Shown one piece after another: positions 27,387 through 36,289 of a stretch of DNA of 46,639 nt. This DNA comes from Tannerella sp. (GTDB lineage: Bacteria > Bacteroidota > Bacteroidia > Bacteroidales > Tannerellaceae). The position numbers and the translations under genes are program-made. Under the pieces are notes generated by a model, which worked only from the letters and a program-made list of their open reading frames with translations, was not told the origin of the DNA and did no database searches. Numbering within the stretch: position 1 is the stretch's first letter; the number at the start of each line of letters is the position of its first letter. The stretch lies in NCBI GenBank assembly GCA_031272455.1, contig JAISTS010000134.1, positions 1 to 46,639 on the forward strand. Reading direction: 5' to 3'.

Positions 27387-27860
27387 TTATCTTTTCAAAA
27401 TATTCTTGAACGAACTTGCAATTATCGCTAAAACGCACAATCCCATCAATACGTATATGGAATAAATCCACATATCCGATATTTTCAACCAGAAGTCTGT
27501 ATTGAAATGTGCCGAGTCGGAATTGATATTAGCCAGGGGCGTAGTGTCGCCGATGGAATACGATATTCCGAGCAGGGCGGCAAAGCCGACAAGGACTACT
27601 AACGAGCCAAGCGCAGCTTTGGGTTTTGCCTTCAACGTGTTTGCAAATTGCATGAGACCGAATATCAGCAGCGCGGCAATAGATATTATTACCACTCCGT
27701 ATATCCAGGAAAGCAACACATCCAATTGTTTCGGCACTTTCTGCTCAGCTGCCGGATCTTCTGCACCCCAAAAGTAGAACGCACCTAAAACGAGTACGGT
27801 TGCTATCATTATGATCAGCAGAGTCCAGCTTGAGAATTTTCTAATTTTTGTTACAGCCAT
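27387..27860 (-). CDS. Membrane protein of unknown function in the ExbB/ExbD operon
   Basis: The 157-residue protein has about four hydrophobic segments (near 13-32, 46-67, 84-101 and 132-150) and no catalytic motif I can recognise. It lies between exbB (11 bases upstream) and the first exbD. A gene of this size at this place seems conserved in Bacteroidales and Porphyromonas-type clusters, so it may be an accessory part of the motor. The function is unknown. Confidence 0.75.
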   Translation of the reverse strand: MAVTKIRKFSSWTLLIIMIATVLVLGAFYFWGAEDPAAEQKVPKQLDVLLSWIYGVVIISIAALLIFGLMQFANTLKAKPKAALGSLVVLVGFAALLGISYSIGDTTPLANINSDSAHFNTDFWLKISDMWIYSIYVLMGLCVLAIIASSFKNILKR

Positions 27861-27871
27861 GATTGTCGGTT

Positions 27872-28603
27872 TTAGTGTTTGACATTGTATTTAATAATTA
27901 TGTCGAGCAGCGAAATCGAAGCGTCTTCCATCTTGTTCAGGATGCTTTCCAGCTTGCTCAGCAGATAATTATAGAATACTTGCAGAATGAGGGCTACAAT
28001 CAGACCGCCCACGGTCGTGATCAACGCCACCTTCATACCGCCTGCCACAACCGTCGGGCTGATGTCGCCTACGCGCTCGATCTTGTCGAACGCCATGATC
28101 ATACCAATCACAGTTCCCAAGAATCCCAGAGACGGAGCCATTGCGATGAACAGCGTGATCCACGACAGGTTCTTTTCGAGCAGACCGCCCTGTACGCCGC
28201 CGTACGACACGATTGACTTCTCAACGATGTCAATACCCTGGTCGAGCCTCAGCAGACCCTGATATGCGATCGACGCAATCGGACCGCGGGTGTCGCGGGC
28301 AATATTCTTCGCCGATTCTACGTCGCCTTTCTCAAGGGCTTTCTCAATGCCTTTCAGCATCTTCGAGGGGTTCACATCGGCTAAGTTGAGGTAAATAATA
28401 CGCTCCAGCACGAATGCTAAGCCTAAAATTAACGCAATGGCAACCAGACTCATAAAGTCTGCGCTACCTTCAATAAATTTGGTCTTCAGCGCTTGATGAA
28501 GGCTTTGACCAGCTTCAGTTGTTGCGGCTTCCTGTGCAAAAATTGCAGTTGAGAAACCTAAAGTGCTCATTACTAAGAATGCTTTCGTAAAAAACTTTTT
28601 CAT
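27872..28603 (-). CDS. ExbB/TolQ/MotA-type proton channel protein
   Basis: The 243-residue protein begins with a signal-like segment ending FAQEA (about 1-24), then a membrane segment near 48-67, and the paired helices near 135-165 and 180-205 of the MotA/TolQ/ExbB domain (WITLFIAMAPSLGFLGTVIGMI and VALITTVGGLIVALI). These form the pentameric channel that turns proton flow into TonB movement. It is the first gene of its operon. No clear TAnnTTTG was found directly upstream, so the promoter is unresolved. Confidence 0.92.
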   Translation of the reverse strand: MKKFFTKAFLVMSTLGFSTAIFAQEAATTEAGQSLHQALKTKFIEGSADFMSLVAIALILGLAFVLERIIYLNLADVNPSKMLKGIEKALEKGDVESAKNIARDTRGPIASIAYQGLLRLDQGIDIVEKSIVSYGGVQGGLLEKNLSWITLFIAMAPSLGFLGTVIGMIMAFDKIERVGDISPTVVAGGMKVALITTVGGLIVALILQVFYNYLLSKLESILNKMEDASISLLDIIIKYNVKH

Positions 28604-28695
28604 ACCGTTTGAAAATTTAAATTAATAATTTAGTTTCTTTTTTTATTGTTTGTAAATTAATTTCCTAATCTATAGCCATTTACCTTGCTGCCGTT

Positions 28696-28786
28696 TGGCG
28701 GAGAAAGCGGGATTCGAACCCGCGATACGCTTTAGGCATATACACGCTTTCCAGGCGTGCCTCTTCAACCACTCGAGCATCTCTCC
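28696..28786 (-). tRNA. tRNA-Ser (GGA)
   Basis: On the minus strand the gene runs from 28786 to 28696 and folds as a type II tRNA with a long variable arm. The acceptor arm GGAGAGA pairs with TTTCTCC, the T loop reads GGTTCGAATCC, and the anticodon GGA is at 28752-28750 in TGGAAAG. The 3' CCA is encoded (28698-28696). It reads UCC and UCU serine codons. Confidence 0.95.
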
Positions 28787-28942
28787 GTTCAGTCGTTACC
28801 GGCATCGTCCCGAAAACGAGCGCAATGTACGGAAAAATTCGGACTTGACGTCTTTTTCCGAGTACAAATATCAGTTTTTTTACTCTAATTCGCGTGCTTT
28901 TTAGGGAAAAAAATTTACCAAAAATTAAAAAATAATTTTGCC

Positions 28943-29728
28943 TCATAGAGTAAATGTCTGAATATTAAATAGTTCCGTCGAATTATTTTTTGTCGCCTCG
29001 ACCACGCTTTCGAGACTCATTTTTTTCGTTTCGGCGAGTTTTTTTGCCGTTTCCCATAAAAATCGGGGTTCGTTGCGACTGCCGCGATGCGGAACGGGCG
29101 CAAGATACGGAGCGTCGGTTTCGAGCACAAAAATTTCCGGCGGAGCGTCGGCTACGACTTCAGCCAAAGTCGATTTTTTGTACGTCAGGATGCCGTTGAT
29201 GCCTATCTTAAATCCTCCTAAACGTTTGATTTCGTTTAGATTATCCTTTGTCCCGTCGAAACAGTGAAACACTCCCTTAAGCCTGTCGGCGCCGATTTTG
29301 CTGATCGAGTCGAACACTTCGTCAAAGGCGTTGCGAGTATGAATAGCTACCGGTAAGCCCAGATCTGCACTCCAGCGCAGCTGTTCCTCGAACGCGATTT
29401 TCTGCTCACTAAGTCGGCTTTTGTCCCAGTACAAATCTATCCCGATTTCACCGATAGCGCAGTAAACGCGCTGTGTCAGAGCGTGTTCAATTGCTTTGAG
29501 CTGTTCGGCATAGTCGTCGCCCACGCTTGTCGGATGCAGTCCCATCATCGGGAAAGCATAATCCGGCTCTTCGTCGCAGAGCTGCAGCAACGGTTTGATG
29601 GTCGAAGTGTCGATATTGGGAAGCAAGACTGCTGCGATGCCCGCATCTTTGGCTGCACGTACTACCTCCCGACGGTCGCCGTCGAACTCTTCGAGATAGA
29701 TATGCGTATGAGTATCAATGATTTTCAT
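28943..29728 (-). CDS. tatD: TatD family metal-dependent hydrolase
   Basis: The 261-residue TIM-barrel protein has all the metal ligands of TatD nucleases: His7 and His9 in DTHTHIY, Glu in AIGEIGIDLYWD (near 94), His in AIHTR, His in GVFHCF and Asp in LETDAPYL. TatD homologues show 3'-5' DNA exonuclease activity in vitro and have been linked to DNA repair. It follows the prenyl synthase gene by 12 bases, so it is probably in the same unit. Confidence 0.93.
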   Translation of the reverse strand: MKIIDTHTHIYLEEFDGDRREVVRAAKDAGIAAVLLPNIDTSTIKPLLQLCDEEPDYAFPMMGLHPTSVGDDYAEQLKAIEHALTQRVYCAIGEIGIDLYWDKSRLSEQKIAFEEQLRWSADLGLPVAIHTRNAFDEVFDSISKIGADRLKGVFHCFDGTKDNLNEIKRLGGFKIGINGILTYKKSTLAEVVADAPPEIFVLETDAPYLAPVPHRGSRNEPRFLWETAKKLAETKKMSLESVVEATKNNSTELFNIQTFTL

Positions 29729-29740
29729 CTTCTGCGCAGC

Positions 29741-30718
29741 TTATGATTGGCGTTGGACTAAGCGTCGGCTTGCGTCGCGTAGCATTTCGAGACGCTCGTC
29801 TGCTACGTTCAGGCGTTCCAGCTCCGACATCGCCTTATTATAATAATGTATAATGCGCTCTTCCGTCAGTTTGCGGATGTTGAGCGCGTCGTATATTGCC
29901 GTTACAGCAGCAATTTTTTCCTTTTCATCGCCGTTAGTCGCTGTGCCGTAATAGCGTTTCAGCGTCGCAAGCTGTTCTTTATCAGCTAATTTCAATGCGT
30001 TGATAAGCAGATATGTTTTTTTGTTGCAGAGGATATCGCCGCCGATTTTCTTGCCGAAAGTTTGCTGGTCGCCATAGACGTCAAGCAAATCGTCCTGCAA
30101 CTGGAAGGCTAATCCGAGGTTTTGTCCGATGACGTACATTTTTTCCGCTTCCGCTTCAGGTGCATCGCCGATTATTGCTCCCGATTTCATACAGCAGGCT
30201 AACAGAACTGCCGTTTTGAGGCGTATCATCTCAATATATTCGTCTTCGGAAACGTTGTTGCGCAATTCAAATTCCATGTCAAACTGCTGACCTTCACATA
30301 TTTCGAGCGCGGTTTGCGTGAACAGCGGCAGGATTTTTGCGAGGTAAGGTTCCGGCGTTTTGCCAATCAGACCGTAAGCCGAGATGAGCATAGCGTCGCC
30401 CGACAGGATTGCAGTGTTGGCATCCCATTTCAGGTGAACGGTCGGGCGGTTGCGGCGGACGTCTGCCTGATCCATCAGGTCGTCGTGCAGCAGGGTGAAA
30501 TTGTGAAATACTTCCATTCCGAGCGCAGGAGTGAGCGCTTTAACGGCAAGGGCGCCGTATAGCTCGCAAGCCATCAGCATAAATGCCGGACGGATGCGCT
30601 TGCCGCCGCACGAAAGCGTGTATTTGATTGGCTCGAAGAGGCTTTGAGGCTGACCGTCAAACGTTAACCTGTTGACAGCATCTTCGATTATGCGGAGAAT
30701 TTGTTCGAACGAATACAT
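29741..30718 (-). CDS. Polyprenyl diphosphate synthase
   Basis: Trans-type prenyltransferase that extends an allylic diphosphate with isopentenyl diphosphate. The 325-residue protein has the first Asp-rich motif DDLMD at 79-83 and the second DDLLD at 209-213, with GGKRIRP at 38-44. The two residues before the first motif region are Leu-His (TLLHDD), small enough to allow products longer than C15, but the chain length cannot be fixed. It could make the menaquinone side chain or a shorter precursor. ispH, also for isoprenoids, is 2.7 kb away on the other strand. Confidence 0.9.
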   Translation of the reverse strand: MYSFEQILRIIEDAVNRLTFDGQPQSLFEPIKYTLSCGGKRIRPAFMLMACELYGALAVKALTPALGMEVFHNFTLLHDDLMDQADVRRNRPTVHLKWDANTAILSGDAMLISAYGLIGKTPEPYLAKILPLFTQTALEICEGQQFDMEFELRNNVSEDEYIEMIRLKTAVLLACCMKSGAIIGDAPEAEAEKMYVIGQNLGLAFQLQDDLLDVYGDQQTFGKKIGGDILCNKKTYLLINALKLADKEQLATLKRYYGTATNGDEKEKIAAVTAIYDALNIRKLTEERIIHYYNKAMSELERLNVADERLEMLRDASRRLVQRQS

Positions 30719-30725
30719 CTAAAAA

Positions 30726-30762
30726 GTGAAAAGAAGGTCGCGCACGCGACCCTCTTTTCGGT
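30726..30762 (-). terminator. Terminator after tonB
   Basis: GGTCGCG (30736-30742) pairs with CGCGACC (30745-30751) around a two-base loop, with further A/T pairing outside. On the minus strand the stem is followed by TTCTTTTCACTTTTT. It separates tonB from the prenyl synthase gene. Confidence 0.75.
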
Positions 30763-30795
30763 GAATTTCTAAAATATAAAGTGTTATGGAAACAA

Positions 30796-31488
30796 TTATT
30801 GCAATCTAAACTGTACCGGCAGGGTGAACTTGACGCGCACGGGTTTGCCCCTTTGCTCGCCGGGTTTCCATTTCGGCATAGTGCTTATCACGCGGAGAGC
30901 TTCCTTGTCGAGCGAAGCGTCAATACCACGAACTACTTCAGCATCGACGATAGAGCCGTCGCGGTTGACAACAAACGAACATACAACACGACCCTGAATA
31001 CCGTTTTCCTGTGCTACGACCGGATACTTGATGGCTTTTGAGATAAAGCTCATCATCGCCGTCGTACCTCCCGGAAATTCGGGCATCTTTTCCACTACCT
31101 GGAAAATCTGCTGTGCGTCCTCCTCTTCTTCTTCAACAGGGGCGGGCGGCACATAAGTCTGTGTCTGAGCGGCTTGCTGATTGTCTTCGGACGAAATAAT
31201 GTCAACTTGCTGAATGTTGGCATTGTCCTCGACGATGTTCAAAACTTCGACCGCTTCCGGAGCCGGTGGGGGCGGCGGGGGCGGCGGGGGCGGCTCGTTC
31301 TGGGTCGTGATTTCGATTTCTTCTTCTGCGATGACATCTGCAATGCCCTCGTTATCAGAAATGTTAAGGTCTCTCTGACCCCACTCGAAACCAACAAACA
31401 AAACTGCCAGTCCAACGACTAATCCTAAAAGGAGACCGGTGCCTTTGCTTTTCTCCAAATCTGCTTTTGACGATTTTTTAACTTCCAT
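30796..31488 (-). CDS. tonB: TonB energy-transducing protein
   Basis: The 230-residue protein spans the periplasm and passes motor energy to outer-membrane receptors. It has a cytosolic N-terminus, one membrane helix near 20-36 (GLLLGLVVGLAVLFVGF), an acidic stretch and a run of ten prolines, then the C-terminal TonB domain (PEFPGGTTAMMSFI to the end) with the conserved MPKWKPGEQRGKPV segment. The ATG at 31488 (MEVKKSSK) is chosen because the 37 codons before it overlap the promoter and have no family similarity. It acts with the ExbB/ExbD proteins encoded 2.2 kb away. Confidence 0.93.
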   Translation of the reverse strand: MEVKKSSKADLEKSKGTGLLLGLVVGLAVLFVGFEWGQRDLNISDNEGIADVIAEEEIEITTQNEPPPPPPPPPPAPEAVEVLNIVEDNANIQQVDIISSEDNQQAAQTQTYVPPAPVEEEEEDAQQIFQVVEKMPEFPGGTTAMMSFISKAIKYPVVAQENGIQGRVVCSFVVNRDGSIVDAEVVRGIDASLDKEALRVISTMPKWKPGEQRGKPVRVKFTLPVQFRLQ

Positions 31489-31518
31489 AGCTTTTTTCTT
31501 TTGTTGTTTAACTCGCGG

Positions 31519-31552
31519 CAAATGTAAGAATATTTTTTTTATGCGATGCAAA
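31519..31552 (-). promoter_or_regulatory. Promoter of tonB
   Basis: On the minus strand TACATTTG (31526-31519) matches TAnnTTTG; a TTTG (31552-31549) lies 22 bases upstream. It is 31 bases from the chosen tonB start. Confidence 0.65.
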
Positions 31553-31654
31553 AAAAATGAAAAAAAATTCACGTTTTCACTTTTTTTTTGATTTGGCAAA
31601 ATTTCCGACCCTGTATAAGTTTTTCGTTTTTTCTGCGTTTATGTGATAAATGAG

Positions 31655-31687
31655 GTTGAATTAATTGTCGAAAAAAGCGTATCTTTG
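31655..31687 (+). promoter_or_regulatory. Promoter of porQ
   Basis: TATCTTTG at 31680-31687 with GTTG at 31655-31658, 21 bases apart. It is 18 bases from the chosen porQ start. Confidence 0.65.
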
Positions 31688-31705
31688 TGCGCTTATTGAT
31701 TGATA

Positions 31706-32713
31706 ATGAAGATAAAACAGATATTAGTCGTGATGGCTTTGGCGTTCGTGCAGACCTTGTCGGCACAGGACGGCGACCGTGTATTCGCGTTTTTGCGTTA
31801 TCCGACGTCGGCGCACGTAAATGCGATGGGCGGGCAGTCGGTTTCGCTCATCGAACGCGATCCCTCGCTCGTCTTCCATAATCCGGCGCTGCTCGGCGGT
31901 GAGATGGACGGAATGGCAAACGTGAACTATATGAACTATTTTTCGGGCATACAGATAGGTAGCGCCGTCTTTACCAAGGCTTTAAAGGAACGCAGCGCGT
32001 GGGGCATCGGGGCGTCGTTCATCAGCTACGGCACGATGAAAGAAACGACAGCCGAAAATGTCATTCTCGGCACTTTTTCGGCTAAGGATTTGAGTATCAA
32101 CGGATTTTTCTCATACGACCTGTCGGACAAATGGCGCGGCGGCGTTTCGTTCAAGGCGCTTTATTCCGCTCTGGCTGAATACACTTCGTTCGGGATCGCC
32201 GTTGATGCCGGTTTAAGCTATTACGATGCCGAGAAAGCGGTGTCGTATGGCATTGCGCTCAAAAATGCGGGCGCCCAGCTGAAAGGCTACGACTCGCAGC
32301 GCGAACAGCTGCCGTGGGACATCCAGCTCGGCGTTACGAAGAAGATGGAACATGCGCCGCTGCGATTTTCGCTGACTGCTATGTATCTGAACCAGTGGAA
32401 GTTTGACTATACTGACGCTACACTGACAACCGGAAAAAAGGACGACAGCTTCGTGCAGACGCTGTTCAAACATCTCGTTTTTGGCGTTGACTGGATACCG
32501 TCCGACAATTTCTGGGTTGGGCTGGGTTTCAATCCGAAAACGAATTTCGACCTGAAACTGCGCGACGGCGGCAACGGACTTGGCGGTTTTTCGGCTGGCG
32601 CCGGACTGCGCATCAGCCGTTTCGACGTCGGAGCGTCGGTGGCGCGCTATCATCCTTCGGCTTATTCGCTGATGATCAGTATCTCTACAACATTGAATGC
32701 AATCGAACCGTAA
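31706..32713 (+). CDS. porQ: Type IX secretion system protein PorQ
   Basis: The 335-residue product has a signal peptide (KIKQILVVMALAFVQTLSAQ) and a predicted outer-membrane beta-barrel with alternating strands. The segment LRYPTSAHVNAMGGQSVSLIERDPSLVFHNPALLGGEM near 26-63 is the PorQ/PorV-family signature. In type IX secretion PorQ belongs to the group needed for cargo release and attachment at the surface. The ATG at 31706 is chosen over a TTG two codons before. It is followed by cmk and ispH, an order I recall from other Porphyromonadaceae-type genomes. It implies that the organism secretes proteins through type IX. Confidence 0.88.
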   Translation: MKIKQILVVMALAFVQTLSAQDGDRVFAFLRYPTSAHVNAMGGQSVSLIERDPSLVFHNPALLGGEMDGMANVNYMNYFSGIQIGSAVFTKALKERSAWGIGASFISYGTMKETTAENVILGTFSAKDLSINGFFSYDLSDKWRGGVSFKALYSALAEYTSFGIAVDAGLSYYDAEKAVSYGIALKNAGAQLKGYDSQREQLPWDIQLGVTKKMEHAPLRFSLTAMYLNQWKFDYTDATLTTGKKDDSFVQTLFKHLVFGVDWIPSDNFWVGLGFNPKTNFDLKLRDGGNGLGGFSAGAGLRISRFDVGASVARYHPSAYSLMISISTTLNAIEP

Positions 32714-32725
32714 TATATAATATTA

Positions 32726-33427
32726 ATGTACGCGCGTAGGAAGATAAATGTAGCGATTGACGGTTTTTCGTCGTGCGGAAAGAGCACGATGGCGAAAGAC
32801 CTTGCTCAGGCGGTCGGTTATACCTATATCGACAGCGGCGCAATGTACAGAGCTGTAACGCTTTATGCTATGCGAAACGCTATGTTCGACGACAGCGGCA
32901 TAGATGAACGCCGCCTTGCCGACGATATTGCAAAGATCGATATCAGGTTTAGCAAAAATCCCAAAACGGGGCGAAATGAGACTTTCCTGAACGGCGAATG
33001 TGTTGAAAATGAGATACGCAGCATGGATGTTGCCGCTCGCGTCAGCGCCGTTGCTGCGATTGGTTTTGTGCGCCGCGCCCTCGTCGTCAAGCAGCGCGCT
33101 ATCGGACGCGACAAGGGCGTGGTGATGGACGGTCGTGACATCGGAACGGTCGTCTTTCCCGACGCCGAACTGAAAATATTCGTTACGGCATCGCCCGAAA
33201 TACGTGCGCAACGTCGTGTGGATGAGCTTGTTGCGAAAGGCGTCGCGGTCTCGTTCGACGAAGTGCTCGCCAATGTCCGCGAACGCGACCACCTTGATAT
33301 GACGCGACGTGAAAGCCCGCTGATGAAGGCGGCTGACGCGATTGAACTTGACAATTCGTATATGAGCATCGCCGAACAGCAGGCGTTTTTGCTGGCACAG
33401 TTTCACCGTGTAACAGGCAGACTATGA
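32726..33427 (+). CDS. cmk: Cytidylate kinase
   Basis: Phosphorylates CMP and dCMP using ATP. The 233 residues begin with the P-loop GFSSCGKST (13-21), then [15 protein letters not shown] and the conserved [26 protein letters not shown]. The region [26 protein letters not shown] is the LID/C-terminal part. It starts 12 bases after porQ, and its stop overlaps the ispH start (ATGA). Confidence 0.96.
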   Translation: MYARRKINVAIDGFSSCGKSTMAKDLAQAVGYTYIDSGAMYRAVTLYAMRNAMFDDSGIDERRLADDIAKIDIRFSKNPKTGRNETFLNGECVENEIRSMDVAARVSAVAAIGFVRRALVVKQRAIGRDKGVVMDGRDIGTVVFPDAELKIFVTASPEIRAQRRVDELVAKGVAVSFDEVLANVRERDHLDMTRRESPLMKAADAIELDNSYMSIAEQQAFLLAQFHRVTGRL

Positions 33428-34296
33428 TTGAAGTAACTATCGACGGCAATTCGGGATTCTGCTTCGGCGTCGTAAAAGCCATTCAGAGCGCCGAAGACGA
33501 GCTGGCAAAGACGGACGAACTGTACTGCCTCGGTGATTTGGTGCATAACAATCTGGAAATGGAACGGTTGAAGGCGCTTGGGCTGCGCTCTATCCGTCAC
33601 GCCGACTTGCCGCAACTTCGCAATCGCACCGTTTTGCTCCGCGCCCACGGCGAGCCACCGACGACTTATCTGACGGCTGAACAGAACAGCATCAAAATCA
33701 TCGACGCCACCTGTCCGGTCGTCTTGCAGCTGCAACGTCGTATTCGTCAGTGTTATGAAGAAACTAAAAACACAGACACTCAATTAGTTATATATGGCAA
33801 AAAAGGACATGCCGAAGTGAACGGACTTGTCGGGCAAACCGACGGTACGGCTATCGTCATCGACGGGGATGACGACTTCGACACTCTGGACTTCGGCAAA
33901 AATATCATACTTTTTTCGCAGACAACCAAGCCGTTAGACGGTTTTAGCGCCGTTGTCGAAGCCATCCAAAGCCGTATAGAGCCGGACGTCGAGTTTCGTT
34001 TCTACGACACGATTTGCCGTCAGGTCGCCAATCGCCTGCCCAATATCAGGGCGTTTGCAGCTCAGCACGACTGCATCTATTTTGTCGCCGGAAAGCAAAG
34101 TTCAAACGGCAAAATGCTGTTCGACGAATGTCTCAAAGCCAATCCAAACACGGTTTTTATCACCCAAGCCTCCGAAATCACCGAACCTCTGCCGCCGACA
34201 ATCACGAGCGTAGGCGTTTGCGGCGCCACATCCACGCCAAAATGGCTGATGGAGGAGGTCGCTCAGAAAGTGCGGGAGATTAATGGCGCTGTATAA
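33424..34296 (+). CDS. ispH: 4-hydroxy-3-methylbut-2-enyl diphosphate reductase
   Basis: Last enzyme of the MEP isoprenoid pathway, with an iron-sulfur cluster; makes IPP and DMAPP. The 290-residue protein has the three cluster cysteines Cys13, Cys97 and Cys198, the substrate residues His75 (AHGE), His129 and Glu131 (KKGHAEV) and Thr168, plus the SSN loop near 225. It is coupled to cmk by a 4-base overlap and ends 9 bases before the convergent esterase gene. Confidence 0.96.
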   Translation: MIEVTIDGNSGFCFGVVKAIQSAEDELAKTDELYCLGDLVHNNLEMERLKALGLRSIRHADLPQLRNRTVLLRAHGEPPTTYLTAEQNSIKIIDATCPVVLQLQRRIRQCYEETKNTDTQLVIYGKKGHAEVNGLVGQTDGTAIVIDGDDDFDTLDFGKNIILFSQTTKPLDGFSAVVEAIQSRIEPDVEFRFYDTICRQVANRLPNIRAFAAQHDCIYFVAGKQSSNGKMLFDECLKANPNTVFITQASEITEPLPPTITSVGVCGATSTPKWLMEEVAQKVREINGAV

Positions 34297-34305
34297 AATT
34301 TACAT

Positions 34306-35952
34306 TCAGTTGTCAAAGTTACCGAACTGTCGTCTGATAAATTCTATGAATGAGGGATAGTGCGGCGTGGCTATATGTCCCTGATTATGTATGCGGTAAC
34401 CTATGTCGCCTTCGATATAAGGTTTGTCGATCACCGGCATTGGGATAGCTTTACCGTTATAATCGAACGTATCATCCATTATCAGCCCTTTTTTGCCGAG
34501 AAACTCATACACGGGACTTGCCGCTATTGCCGTCAGATATGTGCCATAAGGGTCAACCCAGCTGTCGCCTGCTTCGGGGCGTCCGGTTCCCAAGAAAATC
34601 GGGCGTGGGGCGCATAAGGCGACCAGCGATTCGGCGTCAGCAGGCAGATCCATCACTTTGCGGGGCATATAACCGTCTGTGCTGCTCGGATGCAGTCCCA
34701 CATATTTGAGCAGTTTGCCGCATACCCAGTAATAAGCGTACGGGTCGGCTGCCACATTTACCATCTCTTCACCCCAGTGGCGACGATTCTGACTGGAACC
34801 CAAAGCGCCGGAAGAACTTGGAAACGAGAAGGTTACACGTGTATCGTAAGCCATAGTAACCAAGGTGGCTTTGCCGTAGCGTGAATGACCGGTTAATCCT
34901 ATATATTTCGGATTTACAGGCGTTTCACCAATATGTGTCTCGAAGAAATCGATCAAACGGCTTACTCCCCACGACCATGCGGCTAACGTGCCCCAATCTT
35001 CGGGTTTGCGCCAGTTACCTTCGCCGACCAAGCCCATCAGATAGCTGTACAGGGCTTCGCCGCCTTTATCCGGTTGCAACAGGGAGTTATCGAAATAGCA
35101 GACGGCGATATTCTCAGGCGCCATAGCTGTCCACAACGTTTCGTCGTACGTACCGAAAATAATGATCACCGGCAGTGTTTTTCCGGCGGGCAAATTCAGC
35201 GGCACACGCAGTTTGCCAACTATCTGCGGTGTATTGCGAGCCGTATAGCCGGACGGATTTACAATGTCGCCGGTGATTGCATATTCACGGAACGGGTGTT
35301 CCAACGTTTTTCCGCCTTCGGTCATACAGCGGCACGACCAGTCGAAGCCCGGATCCGAGACGAGAACCTCGCGAGTTTTCACGCTCCACGTGATCTGCAT
35401 ATTGGCGGCGGCGGCAGGGATTTTGCCGTAAATATCCTGCACGCCTTCGAGCAGTTGGTTGCGGCGCTGGAGCCAGTCGGCGGGCGTCAATCCGCTTAAA
35501 TCGTGCAAAGCCAGCGGTTTATAAAATTTGGCTCCGGTAAAATAATCGCCACCCGGTTCCCAAGCCTGAATGTAATTATGCCAGAAGCCGTCGTTCACTC
35601 TGGCTACGGTTACCCTGCCCGTCAGCGTGTCGCCTACGCCATTTTCGTGCAGCCAAGTGGTGCTTGTGCCGGTAGCCCATGTCCAGTTACCCTCAGGCTT
35701 GGTGCTGTCGGAAGGACACATTGTAACATCGCTGCCAAAAGCCTTCAACTTCGGCAAAAGCGTTGTGTTGTAGAAAGTTTGTCTGTCTGTGGCTACCGGA
35801 GTTTCATATCCCATTTGCCACATCATCTGCTTCAGGTCGTCAGCCGCACTGATGTCGTCAGCCGGAACCTGAGTGAAGTTTTGCGCGTTTGCAGTTCCTG
35901 TGCATAATAAAGCTGCACACACACTGCTTACAATAGTTTTTAATTTGTTCAT
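34306..35952 (-). CDS. Exported CE15-like glucuronoyl esterase
   Basis: The 548-residue protein has a signal peptide (cleavage near TANAQ, residue 24) and an alpha/beta-hydrolase domain. The nucleophile Ser357 is in GLTGHSRYGKA; SSGALGSSQNRRHWGEE (near 380-396) matches the CE15 region that follows it, and the catalytic His is in HNQGHIATPHYP near the C-terminus. CE15 enzymes cut ester links between lignin and 4-O-methyl-glucuronoyl residues of xylan. The N-terminal 150 residues are not assigned. Its own promoter is upstream, and a hexuronate-type transporter gene lies 3 kb away. No type IX sorting domain was seen at the C-terminus. Confidence 0.78.
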   Translation of the reverse strand: MNKLKTIVSSVCAALLCTGTANAQNFTQVPADDISAADDLKQMMWQMGYETPVATDRQTFYNTTLLPKLKAFGSDVTMCPSDSTKPEGNWTWATGTSTTWLHENGVGDTLTGRVTVARVNDGFWHNYIQAWEPGGDYFTGAKFYKPLALHDLSGLTPADWLQRRNQLLEGVQDIYGKIPAAAANMQITWSVKTREVLVSDPGFDWSCRCMTEGGKTLEHPFREYAITGDIVNPSGYTARNTPQIVGKLRVPLNLPAGKTLPVIIIFGTYDETLWTAMAPENIAVCYFDNSLLQPDKGGEALYSYLMGLVGEGNWRKPEDWGTLAAWSWGVSRLIDFFETHIGETPVNPKYIGLTGHSRYGKATLVTMAYDTRVTFSFPSSSGALGSSQNRRHWGEEMVNVAADPYAYYWVCGKLLKYVGLHPSSTDGYMPRKVMDLPADAESLVALCAPRPIFLGTGRPEAGDSWVDPYGTYLTAIAASPVYEFLGKKGLIMDDTFDYNGKAIPMPVIDKPYIEGDIGYRIHNQGHIATPHYPSFIEFIRRQFGNFDN

Positions 35953-36005
35953 ATTTAGAATGTTAAGTTGTCATCTGCCATATACGTGTTCTTAAAATTA
36001 TGCTA

Positions 36006-36037
36006 CAAAAGTACTAAAATAGCTGTTCATTGCCAAA
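36006..36037 (-). promoter_or_regulatory. Promoter of the CE15-like esterase gene
   Basis: On the minus strand TTTG (36037-36034), 20 bases, then TACTTTTG (36013-36006): both elements at ideal spacing, 53 bases from the start codon. Confidence 0.8.
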
Positions 36038-36089
36038 ATCGGTGAGCTTTTTTTGCGTGTTTATTAGCCGATTTCCGGAAATGATTTCG

Positions 36090-36097
36090 TATCTTTG
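36090..36097 (+). promoter_or_regulatory. Possible promoter -7 element of the accessory cassette
   Basis: TATCTTTG matches TAnnTTTG, but no clear TTTG lies 20 bases upstream. It would start transcription near 36104, ahead of the small ORFs. Confidence 0.5.
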
Positions 36098-36108
36098 CGG
36101 CGAGAAAA

Positions 36109-36276
36109 ATGGCAAGACCTGCGAAGCCGTCAGAGCAGGAAAACAAACTTTCGATAAGGAATGAAAGATGTATATACAAGCGCAAGCCTGAACGCCATAA
36201 GCGAGGCAGTGGAGACAGAGACCACTTTATACAACGGGGCGATAGTTGCGAAGCCGATAGAGCAGGACAATTATAA
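36109..36276 (+). other. Possible small ORF or relic overlapping the cassette's first gene
   Basis: A 55-codon frame beginning MARPAKPSEQENKLSI, 12 bases after the -7 element. It overlaps the better-looking 42-codon ORF in another frame. Its first residues carry AKPSEQEN, which resembles AKPIEQDN near the end of that ORF because of a 20-base repeat. The remainder is basic and has no sign of a fold. It is more likely a relic of a duplication or chance. Confidence 0.2.
36121..36267 (+). repeat. Imperfect 20-base direct repeat pair
   Basis: The copies at 36121-36140 and 36248-36267 agree at 18 of 20 positions (GCGAAGCCG, two variable bases, AGAGCAGGA) and lie 127 bases apart. Each is read in the same phase of its own ORF (AKPSEQEN and AKPIEQDN). 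Confidence 0.7.
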
Positions 36277-36289
36277 AATACAGCTATGA
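36161..36289 (+). CDS. Small 42-residue protein coupled to the 199-residue protein
   Basis: The frame reads MKDVYTSASLNAISEAVE, then ETTLYNGAIVAKPIEQDNYK and ends IQL. It looks protein-like: a helix followed by strands. Its stop overlaps the next start as ATGA, so the two are likely translated together, as in toxin-antitoxin or small restriction modules. I do not recognise the family. Without a homologue, a random ORF of this size cannot be excluded, but the coupling and composition favour a gene. Confidence 0.45.
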   Translation: MKDVYTSASLNAISEAVETETTLYNGAIVAKPIEQDNYKIQL

